From assembly GCA_903909415.1 (NCBI GenBank), contig CAIVVS010000083.1:1-11489 (forward strand): a DNA stretch of 11,489 nucleotides. The letters are read 5' to 3'. Position numbers and translations under genes: made by a program. Position 1 is the stretch's first letter. Each line of letters opens with the position of its first letter. The stretch is from an uncultured Pseudomonadota bacterium. GTDB lineage: Bacteria > Pseudomonadota > Gammaproteobacteria > Burkholderiales > SG8-39. Below are positions 6,337-11,489 of the stretch, piece after piece. Below the pieces are notes generated by a model, which ran no database searches, had not been told where the DNA came from, and was given only the letters and a program-made list of their open reading frames with translations.

Positions 6337-6948
6337 CTAGCCCTGCTTGCGGATCCTCTGCCAGGCATCGCGCCCGGTGAGCAGGGTGCGCGAGCGCTCC
6401 TCCAGGCGGTCCAGCACCCGCCCCAGCGCGGCGAGGTCGCGCGCCGGCAGGGCCGAGAGCGTGGCCATTTCCACCTGGCGGGTGAGCTGCTCGACGTCGT
6501 CATACACGCGCCGGCCGGTGGCCGTCAGCGAGAGCACCACCTTGCGCCGGTCGCCCAGGTCCTTGCGGCGCGCGACGAAGCCCAGCTTCACCAGCCGGTC
6601 CACCGCACGGGTCACCTTGTCCGGCTCCACCGTGGAATACGCGCCCACGTCCTTGGCCGACAGCGGCCCGTAGCGGCCGATCACCGCCAGCGCCTTCCAC
6701 CCCGAGGGCAGCATGCGGTACTTCGGACCGTACATGCCGGCGACCGAACGCACCACGCGCGCCGAGATGATGGCGAACCGGTACGAGAAGCGCCGCTCCA
6801 GGTCGAGCGCCGCGCCGCCAGGCATGGCGGCGGCCTTGCGGGAGACGCCGGAAGCAGCGTTGCGCGGGGCGCCGGGGCGGGACTGGCTTGCACCGCCGCG
6901 GGCGGCCTTCCGGGAGCCGCTCGTGCCGGCTTTTTTGCGGATGGGCAT
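6337..6948 (-). CDS. MarR-family transcriptional regulator with basic N-terminal tail
   Basis: This 203-residue protein has a winged-helix domain of the MarR family at about residues 50-160 and a C-terminal dimerisation helix. LPSGWKALAVIGRYG begins the domain, LSAKDVGAYSTVEPDKVTRA contains the DNA-recognition helix, and RKDLGDRRKVVLSLTATG (128-145) is the wing with the signature Asp-Arg-Arg. MarR proteins usually repress a neighbouring or divergent operon and let go when they bind a phenolic or acyl ligand; the likely target is the substrate-binding protein gene 105 nt away. Residues 2-45 are a low-complexity tail rich in Lys, Arg, Ala, Gly and Ser, unusual for the family and probably disordered and DNA-contacting. 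I chose the ATG at 6948 (MPIRKKAG); 6987 upstream and 6825, which would remove the tail, are in-frame alternatives. No good ribosome binding site marks any of them. Confidence 0.88.
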   Translation of the reverse strand: MPIRKKAGTSGSRKAARGGASQSRPGAPRNAASGVSRKAAAMPGGAALDLERRFSYRFAIISARVVRSVAGMYGPKYRMLPSGWKALAVIGRYGPLSAKDVGAYSTVEPDKVTRAVDRLVKLGFVARRKDLGDRRKVVLSLTATGRRVYDDVEQLTRQVEMATLSALPARDLAALGRVLDRLEERSRTLLTGRDAWQRIRKQG

Positions 6949-6988
6949 CGGATTGCGGGGACAGCTTATCGTGGCGAGAGCAGGCATC

Positions 6989-7018
6989 TTACCGGGCCCG
7001 GGCCGGGGCGGCTAGAAT
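6989..7018 (+). promoter_or_regulatory. candidate sigma-70 promoter with palindrome in the spacer
   Basis: TTACCG at 6989-6994 and TAGAAT at 7013-7018 are separated by 18 bp, with a start expected near 7025. The -10 box is a typical betaproteobacterial form. The spacer region includes the 10-bp palindrome CCGGGCCCGG (6992-7001), placed where a bound repressor such as the divergent MarR protein would block polymerase. The ribosome binding site AGGAGGAGG follows at 7039-7047. Confidence 0.5.
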
Positions 7019-7053
7019 GCGCGCTGGAGGAAATCAACAGGAGGAGGACTTCC

Positions 7054-8250
7054 GTGAACCCGCGCACCCTGCTTGGGGCGGCCGCCAGCGCCGCTGTAAT
7101 TGGTTTGTCGTTGCTGTCCACGTCCGCGCTCGCGCAGACGATCAAGATCGGCCTTGTCACCTCGACCTCGGGCGTGTTCGCCACGCTGGGGGACCAGATC
7201 GACAAGAGCGTCAAGCTGTACATGAAGGAAAACGCCTCGAAGCTCCCGCCCGGGGTGAAGATCGACCTGATCGTGCGCGACGACGGCGGCCCGAACCCGG
7301 ACAACGCCAAGCGCCTGACCCAGGAACTGCTGGTGCGCGACAAGGTGGATTTCCTCACCGGCTTCATCTGGACGCCGAACGCGATGGCGGCCGCGCCGCT
7401 GATCACCGAGTCCAAGACGCCGCTGGTGATCATGAACGCCGCCGCCTCGGTGATCACCACGCGCTCGCCCTACTTCGTGCGCGCCTCGCTCACGCTGTGG
7501 CAGCCGTCCTACCACCTGGGCATCTGGGCCGCGAAGAAGTACAAGCGCGCCTACACCATGGTCACGGACTTCGCGCCCGGCCACGACGCCGAGGAGGCCT
7601 TCATCAAGGGCTTCACCGCGGGCGGCGGGCAGATCGTCTCCAGCGTGCGCATGCCGATCAAGAGCCCGGACTTCGTGGCTTTCATGCAGCGCGCCAAGGA
7701 CGTCAAGCCCGACGTGATCTTCAACATGGTCACCGCAGGCGCCCCGTCCACCGCGATCCAGAAGGCCTACGGCGACCTGAACATGCGCCAGGCCGGCATC
7801 CCCTTCATCGGCACCGGCGACTCGGTGACGGAAGAGGAACTGGTCAACATGGGCGACGCGCCGCTGGGCTACTTCTCGGCGTGGAACTACTCCATGGCGG
7901 GCGACCGTCCGGCGAACAAGGCCTACCTGGCCGCGTGGGAACGCGACTACGGCCGCGCCATCCCGCCGGGCTTCATCGCCGTGGGCGCCTGGGACGCGAT
8001 GGACATGATCTACACCGCGATCCGCGAGCAGGCCGGCCGGGTCAGCACCGAGGGTTCGATGAAGTCGCTGTCCAACTACAAGAACCCGAACAGCCCGCGC
8101 GGGCCGATCTCGATCGACCCGGAGACGCGCGACATCGTGCAGAACATCTACATCCGCGAGACGCGCAAGGTGGGCGGGCGCAACATGAACGTGGAGCTGG
8201 ACACGATCCCGGCGGTCAAGGATCCGTGGAAGGAATTCAACAAGAAGTGA
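7054..8250 (+). CDS. LivK-type ABC transporter substrate-binding protein
   Basis: This 398-residue protein is a type 1 periplasmic binding protein of the branched-chain amino acid/aromatic acid group (LivK-like). The signal peptide is residues 1-27 (hydrophobic AAASAAVIGLSLLSTSALA, cleaved before QTIKIGLVT). The mature part starts with IKIGLVTSTSGVFATLGDQ, the usual first strand and ligand loop. Conserved parts follow: DDGGPNPDNAKRLTQELL, VDFLTGFIW, GHDAEEAFIKGF, KPDVIFNMVTAG, and YDFY-less GFIAVGAWDAMDMIY near the C terminus. The GTG start at 7054 lies 6 nt after AGGAGGAGG and gives a complete signal peptide. No permease or ATPase gene is present in the window, so it is an orphan receptor here. 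It is divergent from the MarR gene, which probably controls it, and precedes an acyl-CoA ligase. In catabolic clusters this pairing often means uptake and activation of an aromatic or aliphatic acid, but the ligand here is unknown. Confidence 0.92.
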   Translation: MNPRTLLGAAASAAVIGLSLLSTSALAQTIKIGLVTSTSGVFATLGDQIDKSVKLYMKENASKLPPGVKIDLIVRDDGGPNPDNAKRLTQELLVRDKVDFLTGFIWTPNAMAAAPLITESKTPLVIMNAAASVITTRSPYFVRASLTLWQPSYHLGIWAAKKYKRAYTMVTDFAPGHDAEEAFIKGFTAGGGQIVSSVRMPIKSPDFVAFMQRAKDVKPDVIFNMVTAGAPSTAIQKAYGDLNMRQAGIPFIGTGDSVTEEELVNMGDAPLGYFSAWNYSMAGDRPANKAYLAAWERDYGRAIPPGFIAVGAWDAMDMIYTAIREQAGRVSTEGSMKSLSNYKNPNSPRGPISIDPETRDIVQNIYIRETRKVGGRNMNVELDTIPAVKDPWKEFNKK

Positions 8251-8264
8251 TGGCAGGCGCCTCC

Positions 8265-8282
8265 GGCCCGCGCATGCGGGCC
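8265..8282 (+). terminator. perfect hairpin just after the binding-protein gene
   Basis: GGCCCGC (8265-8271) pairs with GCGGGCC (8276-8282) around a GCAT loop, 15 nt past the stop codon. No T-run follows directly. It probably protects the 3' end or acts together with the intrinsic terminator 10 nt downstream. Confidence 0.45.
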
Positions 8283-8291
8283 AGCGCCGCG

Positions 8292-8328
8292 CGGCGGGAT
8301 GGTCCGGTGACGGGCCTCCCGCCGTTTT
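8292..8328 (+). terminator. intrinsic terminator between binding-protein and ligase genes
   Basis: CGGCGGGA (8292-8299) pairs perfectly with TCCCGCCG (8317-8324). An inner stem GGTCC with GGGCC (one G-T pair) closes on a GGTGAC loop. TTTT follows at 8325-8328. This is the clearest rho-independent structure in the window and suggests that the ligase is at least partly transcribed separately. Confidence 0.7.
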
Positions 8329-8365
8329 CCATTCACGAACCCGCACGCACCGTGCGCCCCCACCC

Positions 8366-9931
8366 ATGAACGCTTCCCGGATGCTGCGCGACGCCGCGCG
8401 GCTGCACGGCGCGCGGCCCGCGATCCTCGCGCAGGACACGCTGCTCAACCCTGTCGCGATGAACTACGCCCAGCTGGACGCGCGCGCCAGCCGCTTCGCG
8501 CGGGTGCTGCGCGGACTGGGCGTCAAACCCGGCGAGCGCGTCGGCATCCTGTGCCGCAACCTTCCCGCCTACCCGGTGGCGCTGTTCGGCATCGCGCGCG
8601 CCGGCGGCATTGCGGTGCACCTGTCGGTGCGCTACGCGCCGGGCGAGCTGGACTACGTGCTGGGCAAGGTACCGCTGGCCGCACTGGTGGTGGATGCGGG
8701 CCTCGGCCCGCTGCATGAACTGGCGAAGGCGAAGCTGCCTGCCGGGCGGCTGCTCACCGTGGGTGGCGGCGGGGACAGGGACGTCGATGCCCTGCTCGCG
8801 TCCGCGCCAGAGGACACCGCTGACGACGATGGCGCCATCGACGAGAACGGTCCCAGCGCCATCCTGTTCACCAGCGGCACCACCGGCTTTCCCAAGGGCG
8901 CGCTGCAGCCCACCCACGGCCGCTACGTGTCCGCGGTCGCCGCCCAGCACGACTTCCGCCTGACCGAGCGCGACGTGATCGCGGTGGCCTCGCCGCTGTA
9001 CCACGCGGCCACGCTCTACACCTGGTACCACTGCGCAGTGCTGGCCGGCGCCTCGGCGGTGCTGATGCCGGCCTGGGACCCGGAAGGCTTCATGCGCGAC
9101 ACGGAGCGCCTGGGCATCACCGGGGCCTTCGCGGTGCCCACGCAGCTGGCGATGCTGGTGCGCGCGCCCGGCTTCGACGCGAAGCGCCTCGCAAGCCTGC
9201 GCATCGTGGTGTTCGGCGGCGCGATCGCCGACCCCGACCTGATAGCCCAGGTCAGCGCGGCCCTGCCCCATGTGCGCTTCGTGCAGAACTACGGCCAGAC
9301 CGAGACCGGGCCGCTGTTCTCGCAGCAGCCCGAAGACCGCGCGCGCAACCGCGCCGCCATCGGCCGCGCCAACCCGCACATCGAGCTCGCGCTGCTGCGG
9401 GCCGACGGCACGCCGGCGCCGCTGGGCGAAGTCGGCGAGATCGCCACGCGCGGCGCGCATGTCGCCACCGGTTACTTCGAGGACGGGCAGGCCAGCGCCG
9501 AGTTCTTCAAGTTCGGCGACGGCTGGGCGGCGACCGGCGACCTCGCGGTGATGGATGCCGAGGGCCAGGTCACCCTGGTCGGGCGCACCAAGGACACCAT
9601 CATCTCCGGCGCGATCAACATCTACCCGAGCGAAGTGGAACGCGTCGCGCGCGCGCATCCGGCGGTGGTCGACTGCGCGGCCTTCGGCGTAAAGGATGCG
9701 GTGTGGGGCGAGCTGCCGGCGCTGGCGGTGGTGGCCAGGCCCGGCATGGCGCTGGACCCGGCGGACATCCTCGCGCTCTACGACGGCACGCAGATCGGGC
9801 GGCACAAGCGGCCGCGCGCGGTGCACCTGGTCGAGTCGCTGCCCTACACGCCGGTGGGCAAGCTGCTGCGCGGCGAACTCAGGAAACGGTTTCCGGCGCT
9901 GGAACCCGAAAACAGCCCTAAAACAACTTAA
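8366..9931 (+). CDS. AMP-forming acyl-CoA synthetase/ligase
   Basis: This 521-residue protein is a class I adenylate-forming enzyme (ANL superfamily). It makes an acyl-AMP from a carboxylic acid and ATP and then transfers the acyl group to CoA. Core motifs are in order: ILFTSGTTGFPKGAL (166-180), the P-loop; NYGQTETGP (308-316); ATGDLAV (389-395) with Asp392, which holds the ribose; GRTKDTIISGAINIYPSEVE (406-425), the hinge; and PYTPVGKLLRGEL (493-505) with catalytic Lys499. The length is normal and all key residues are present. The ATG at 8366 has no Shine-Dalgarno upstream (a C-rich stretch precedes it), so translation may be weak, but no better in-frame start exists and the N terminus fits the family. 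Intergenic terminators separate it from the binding-protein gene. The acyl substrate (fatty, aromatic or dicarboxylic) cannot be told with confidence. The last residues overlap a bidirectional terminator. Confidence 0.92.
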   Translation: MNASRMLRDAARLHGARPAILAQDTLLNPVAMNYAQLDARASRFARVLRGLGVKPGERVGILCRNLPAYPVALFGIARAGGIAVHLSVRYAPGELDYVLGKVPLAALVVDAGLGPLHELAKAKLPAGRLLTVGGGGDRDVDALLASAPEDTADDDGAIDENGPSAILFTSGTTGFPKGALQPTHGRYVSAVAAQHDFRLTERDVIAVASPLYHAATLYTWYHCAVLAGASAVLMPAWDPEGFMRDTERLGITGAFAVPTQLAMLVRAPGFDAKRLASLRIVVFGGAIADPDLIAQVSAALPHVRFVQNYGQTETGPLFSQQPEDRARNRAAIGRANPHIELALLRADGTPAPLGEVGEIATRGAHVATGYFEDGQASAEFFKFGDGWAATGDLAVMDAEGQVTLVGRTKDTIISGAINIYPSEVERVARAHPAVVDCAAFGVKDAVWGELPALAVVARPGMALDPADILALYDGTQIGRHKRPRAVHLVESLPYTPVGKLLRGELRKRFPALEPENSPKTT

Positions 9932-9942
9932 GCGGCTGTTTT
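9909..9942. terminator. bidirectional intrinsic terminator overlapping two stop codons
   Basis: AAAACAGCC at 9909-9917 and GGCTGTTTT at 9934-9942 are perfect inverted copies around a 16-nt loop. On either strand the stem ends in a T-run, as needed for intrinsic termination. The structure covers the last codons and TAA of the ligase (9929-9931) and reaches into the TAA of the convergent VOC gene (9941-9943). The surroundings are AT-rich compared with the rest of the window. Confidence 0.75.
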
Positions 9943-10363
9943 AATTGATATTATTTCCAGGCAGCCATTGCCGCAGCTCGACATGGTTGCCGTCCGGATC
10001 GCGCACCTCGGCGCGCGCGTACTGCGGGCGCTTGAGCGGCCCCCACACCGGCTCGATGCCGTGCGGCCTGAGGTGCGCCAGCGCCGCGTCCATGTCGGCC
10101 ACTTCGATCGCCATCATCCGGTAGCCCTGGTGCTCCACCGGCGGCATCGCCGCCACCTTGTCCGGCCCGGCGCCAGCGTAGTGGATCAGCTCGACCATGG
10201 TGCCGCCGAGGTCCAGGTAGACCAGGTCCATCACGCCGCCCAGGTGCGACTGCTCCACCCGCTGGCGCGCCTTGATGCGAAAGCCGAGCAGCCCGCAGTA
10301 GAAGCCGATGCTGCGCTCCACGTCCGCGGTGACGATCTCGATATGGTCGATGCGCTTGAACAT
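9941..10363 (-). CDS. VOC-family (glyoxalase/dioxygenase fold) protein
   Basis: This 140-residue cytoplasmic protein is made of two beta-alpha-beta-beta-beta modules typical of the vicinal oxygen chelate family (lactoylglutathione lyase, extradiol dioxygenase, epimerase relatives). FKRIDHIEIVTADVERSIGFY (from residue 2, His7) is the first strand. TMVELIHY (55-62) supplies Glu58, YRMMAIEVADMDAAL (81-95) opens the second module, and RDPDGNHVELRQW (121-133) supplies Glu129. A standard metal site uses one residue in each of these four segments; at the third, where His or Gln is usual, the sequence has Met83. The metal site is therefore incomplete, or uses another ligand such as His78. The ATG at 10363 has an excellent ribosome binding site (AAGGAGG). 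It is convergent with the ligase and divergent from the cyclase gene. A role in degrading or isomerising a small acid or CoA ester is possible (methylmalonyl-CoA epimerase is a relative) but not shown. Confidence 0.88.
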   Translation of the reverse strand: MFKRIDHIEIVTADVERSIGFYCGLLGFRIKARQRVEQSHLGGVMDLVYLDLGGTMVELIHYAGAGPDKVAAMPPVEHQGYRMMAIEVADMDAALAHLRPHGIEPVWGPLKRPQYARAEVRDPDGNHVELRQWLPGNNIN

Positions 10364-10514
10364 GGTCGGCTCCTCCTTGGAGCGATCATTCTAGACCGCG
10401 TCACCAAGCGGCCGTGACGAATTGACAACCACTCCCGGCCGCCAGCCGCGTCGCCGGCGCATTGCCGATAGAATCGGCGCAAGGACGACGAGGAACAACG
10501 AGGAGGAACACGCC
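10364..10514. promoter_or_regulatory. divergent control region with -10 boxes and an inverted repeat
   Basis: TAGAAT occurs on the minus strand at 10393-10388 (for the VOC gene) and on the plus strand at 10469-10474 (for the cyclase gene); neither has a clear -35. Between them, GCGGCCG (10408-10414) and CGGCCGC (10436-10442) form a perfect 7-bp inverted repeat with a 21-nt gap that contains TTGACA (10422-10427). The arrangement suggests shared control of both genes. Strong ribosome binding sites end the region on both sides (minus AAGGAGG; plus AGGAGG at 10501-10506). Confidence 0.4.
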
Positions 10515-11207
10515 GTGGCATTGCCCATCCGGAAAGTCATCGACATCAGCCTTGAACTGGACGATTCCAAGTTCAAGATGCGCACGCCCCCGGGCTTCAA
10601 GAAGGACATGCAGTTCGAGATGGAAGTCATCAAGGAGCACGATGCTCCGGGCGGCGCGGGCCAGATCGTGCGCGGGGTGCACATGCGCCTGCACGCCGGC
10701 AGCCACATCGACGCCCCGGAGCACAACGTGCCCGGCGGCAAGCAGATCCAGGACCTGCCGCTCGATACGTTTGCCGGCGACGCGGTGATCGCCGACCTGC
10801 GCCACTGCGTGCCCGGCAAGGCGATCACGCCGGAGGAACTGGAAAAAGCCGTGGGCGCGGACCTGAAGCCCGGCGACCGCCTGCTGCTGCGCACCGACGT
10901 GAACAAGCAGTACATGGTCAACGAGTGGCAGAAGCGCTCGCCCTACCTCACCTCGGCCGCGACCCAGTGGTGCATAGACCGCGGCGTGGTGGTGGTGGGC
11001 TACGACTTCTACCATGGCGTGGACGAGCCGGATGCGCCGCGCGTGTTCAACTCCTCGCGCACCTTCAGCGAGGCCGGCGTGGTCACCATGCCCTACCTGA
11101 ACAACCTGGACCAGGCGAGCAGCAAGCGCGTCACGCTGGTGGCGCTGCCGCTGAAGCTGGTGGGAGCGGAAGCCTCGCCGGTGCGCGCCGTCATCCTCGA
11201 GGGCTGA
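10515..11207 (+). CDS. cyclase-family metal-dependent hydrolase (KynB-like fold)
   Basis: This 230-residue protein has the fold shared by bacterial kynurenine formamidase, isatin hydrolase and polyketide-cyclase-annotated proteins, which hydrolyse amide or lactam bonds with Zn or Mn. The signature HAGSHIDAPEH is at residues 60-70, with metal ligands His60, His64 and Asp66 and a likely catalytic His70. VIDISLEL (8-15) opens the domain, and GYDFYHGVDEP (162-172) is the distal strand and substrate loop. The GTG at 10515 lies 8 nt after AGGAGG and gives the normal family length; the frame stays open back to 10422, but that part is leader. No kynurenine-pathway gene is near, so the KynB role is not assumed. 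It heads a plus-strand unit with a Bug protein gene 109 nt downstream, a pairing that hints at a periplasmically captured acid or amide as substrate. Confidence 0.88.
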   Translation: MALPIRKVIDISLELDDSKFKMRTPPGFKKDMQFEMEVIKEHDAPGGAGQIVRGVHMRLHAGSHIDAPEHNVPGGKQIQDLPLDTFAGDAVIADLRHCVPGKAITPEELEKAVGADLKPGDRLLLRTDVNKQYMVNEWQKRSPYLTSAATQWCIDRGVVVVGYDFYHGVDEPDAPRVFNSSRTFSEAGVVTMPYLNNLDQASSKRVTLVALPLKLVGAEASPVRAVILEG

Positions 11208-11316
11208 TCCCCGCGGGGTCGAGCACCCGGGACTGGATCCGGGCAGTACGAACAAAGCAGGCAACCCGGCCACAGAAGCGCAACCAAGGCGCGGCCGGCC
11301 ACAAGGAGGGGGAAGC
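11208..11316 (+). promoter_or_regulatory. intergenic leader of the second Bug gene
   Basis: This 109-nt gap holds the GC palindrome CCCCGCGGGG right after the cyclase stop and a short dyad, CCCGG-GACTGGAT-CCGGG, around 11227-11244; either could weakly attenuate transcription. A clear ribosome binding site, AAGGAGG, is at 11303-11309. I see no convincing promoter, so read-through from the cyclase gene is likely. Confidence 0.3.
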
Positions 11317-11489
11317 ATGAAGATCAAGGCCAGCCTGGCCGCATTGGCGCTGCTGTGTGCCTGCGGCGCGAACGCGCAGGAACGCTATCCGTCGCGCACC
11401 GTGCAGGTGATCGCGCCGGTGTCGGCGGGCACCGCGGTGGACATCATCAGCCGCATCTATGCCGAGCGCCTGTCCAAGCGCCTCGGGCA
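11317..11489 (+). CDS. Bug/TctC-family periplasmic solute-binding protein, 3' end outside window
   Basis: Only the first 57 codons are present; the frame is open at the right edge. The start MKIKASLAALALLCACGANA is a signal peptide cleaved before QERYPSRTVQVIAP. The mature N terminus matches the Bug pattern (YPSRxVxVIxP, then SAGTAVDIISRIYAERLSKRLG, aligning with the PGGxxDxxARxxA region). It resembles the first Bug protein in fold and signature but differs at many residues, so they are not recent duplicates. A lipoprotein-like LCAC also occurs, but cleavage after ANA fits the family better. The ATG at 11317 lies 7 nt after AAGGAGG. It is probably co-transcribed with the cyclase gene upstream. 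Confidence 0.88.
   Translation, partial: MKIKASLAALALLCACGANAQERYPSRTVQVIAPVSAGTAVDIISRIYAERLSKRLG

Noticed and set aside
10422..10514. Start of the cyclase gene at 10422
   Set aside because: The added N terminus is Arg-rich leader sequence; the GTG at 10515 has AGGAGG at the right distance and gives the normal family length.
10515..11207. Kynurenine formamidase kynB as a firm name
   Set aside because: The motif is shared by the whole cyclase family, and no tryptophan dioxygenase or kynureninase gene is near.
1..11489. CRISPR arrays, insertion sequences, phage or defence genes, tRNA
   Set aside because: I found no repeat-spacer pattern, transposase, integrase, terminal inverted repeats or tRNA-like fold; base composition is even except for the small AT-rich terminator near 9940.

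Overview
The window is about 70% G+C, densely packed and protein-coding throughout. Two periplasmic binding proteins of the Bug/TctC type (a family strongly expanded in Burkholderiales), TAGAAT-like -10 boxes after GC-rich spacers, and purine-rich ribosome binding sites such as AGGAGG all suggest a betaproteobacterium, probably Burkholderiales of the Comamonadaceae/Alcaligenaceae kind. This assignment is an inference, because there is no rRNA or other phylogenetic marker here. I see no tRNA, rRNA, CRISPR array, insertion sequence or phage gene.

Left part (1-2759). The 3' end of a DUF4337-type membrane protein converges on a two-gene minus-strand unit. That unit is a PIN-domain protein followed 2 nt later by a creatininase-family amidohydrolase. 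A short divergent region carrying a 17-bp tandem direct repeat separates it from a plus-strand gene for an uncharacterised protein with a Cys/His arrangement like the transglutaminase fold. This is the least understood stretch: the PIN domain has lost two of its four expected acidic residues and has no antitoxin partner.

Middle (2760-6297). Three plus-strand genes sit 14-15 nt apart and look like one operon: a Bug periplasmic solute-binding protein (TTG start with a strong ribosome binding site), a CocE/NonD-family alpha/beta hydrolase, and a glutathione S-transferase. A perfect hairpin ends it. Capture of an organic acid or ester, hydrolysis and glutathione-dependent handling would fit, but the substrate cannot be read from the sequence.

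Right part (6337-11489). A MarR-family regulator with a long basic N-terminal tail is divergent from a LivK-type ABC substrate-binding protein. An intrinsic terminator follows, then an AMP-forming acyl-CoA ligase, which shares a bidirectional terminator with a convergent VOC-family protein. A second divergent promoter region separates the VOC gene from a cyclase-family metal hydrolase, followed by the start of a second Bug protein cut by the window edge.

Overall this looks like an ordinary catabolic/uptake neighbourhood of a soil- or water-type Burkholderiales genome: organic acid binding proteins, a CoA ligase, hydrolases and a MarR regulator. I do not see a convincing new defence or mobile system. 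The best candidates for a second look are the degenerate PIN/creatininase pair with its repeat-bearing divergent promoter, the unknown Cys/His protein, and active-site substitutions in the CocE-like and VOC proteins.
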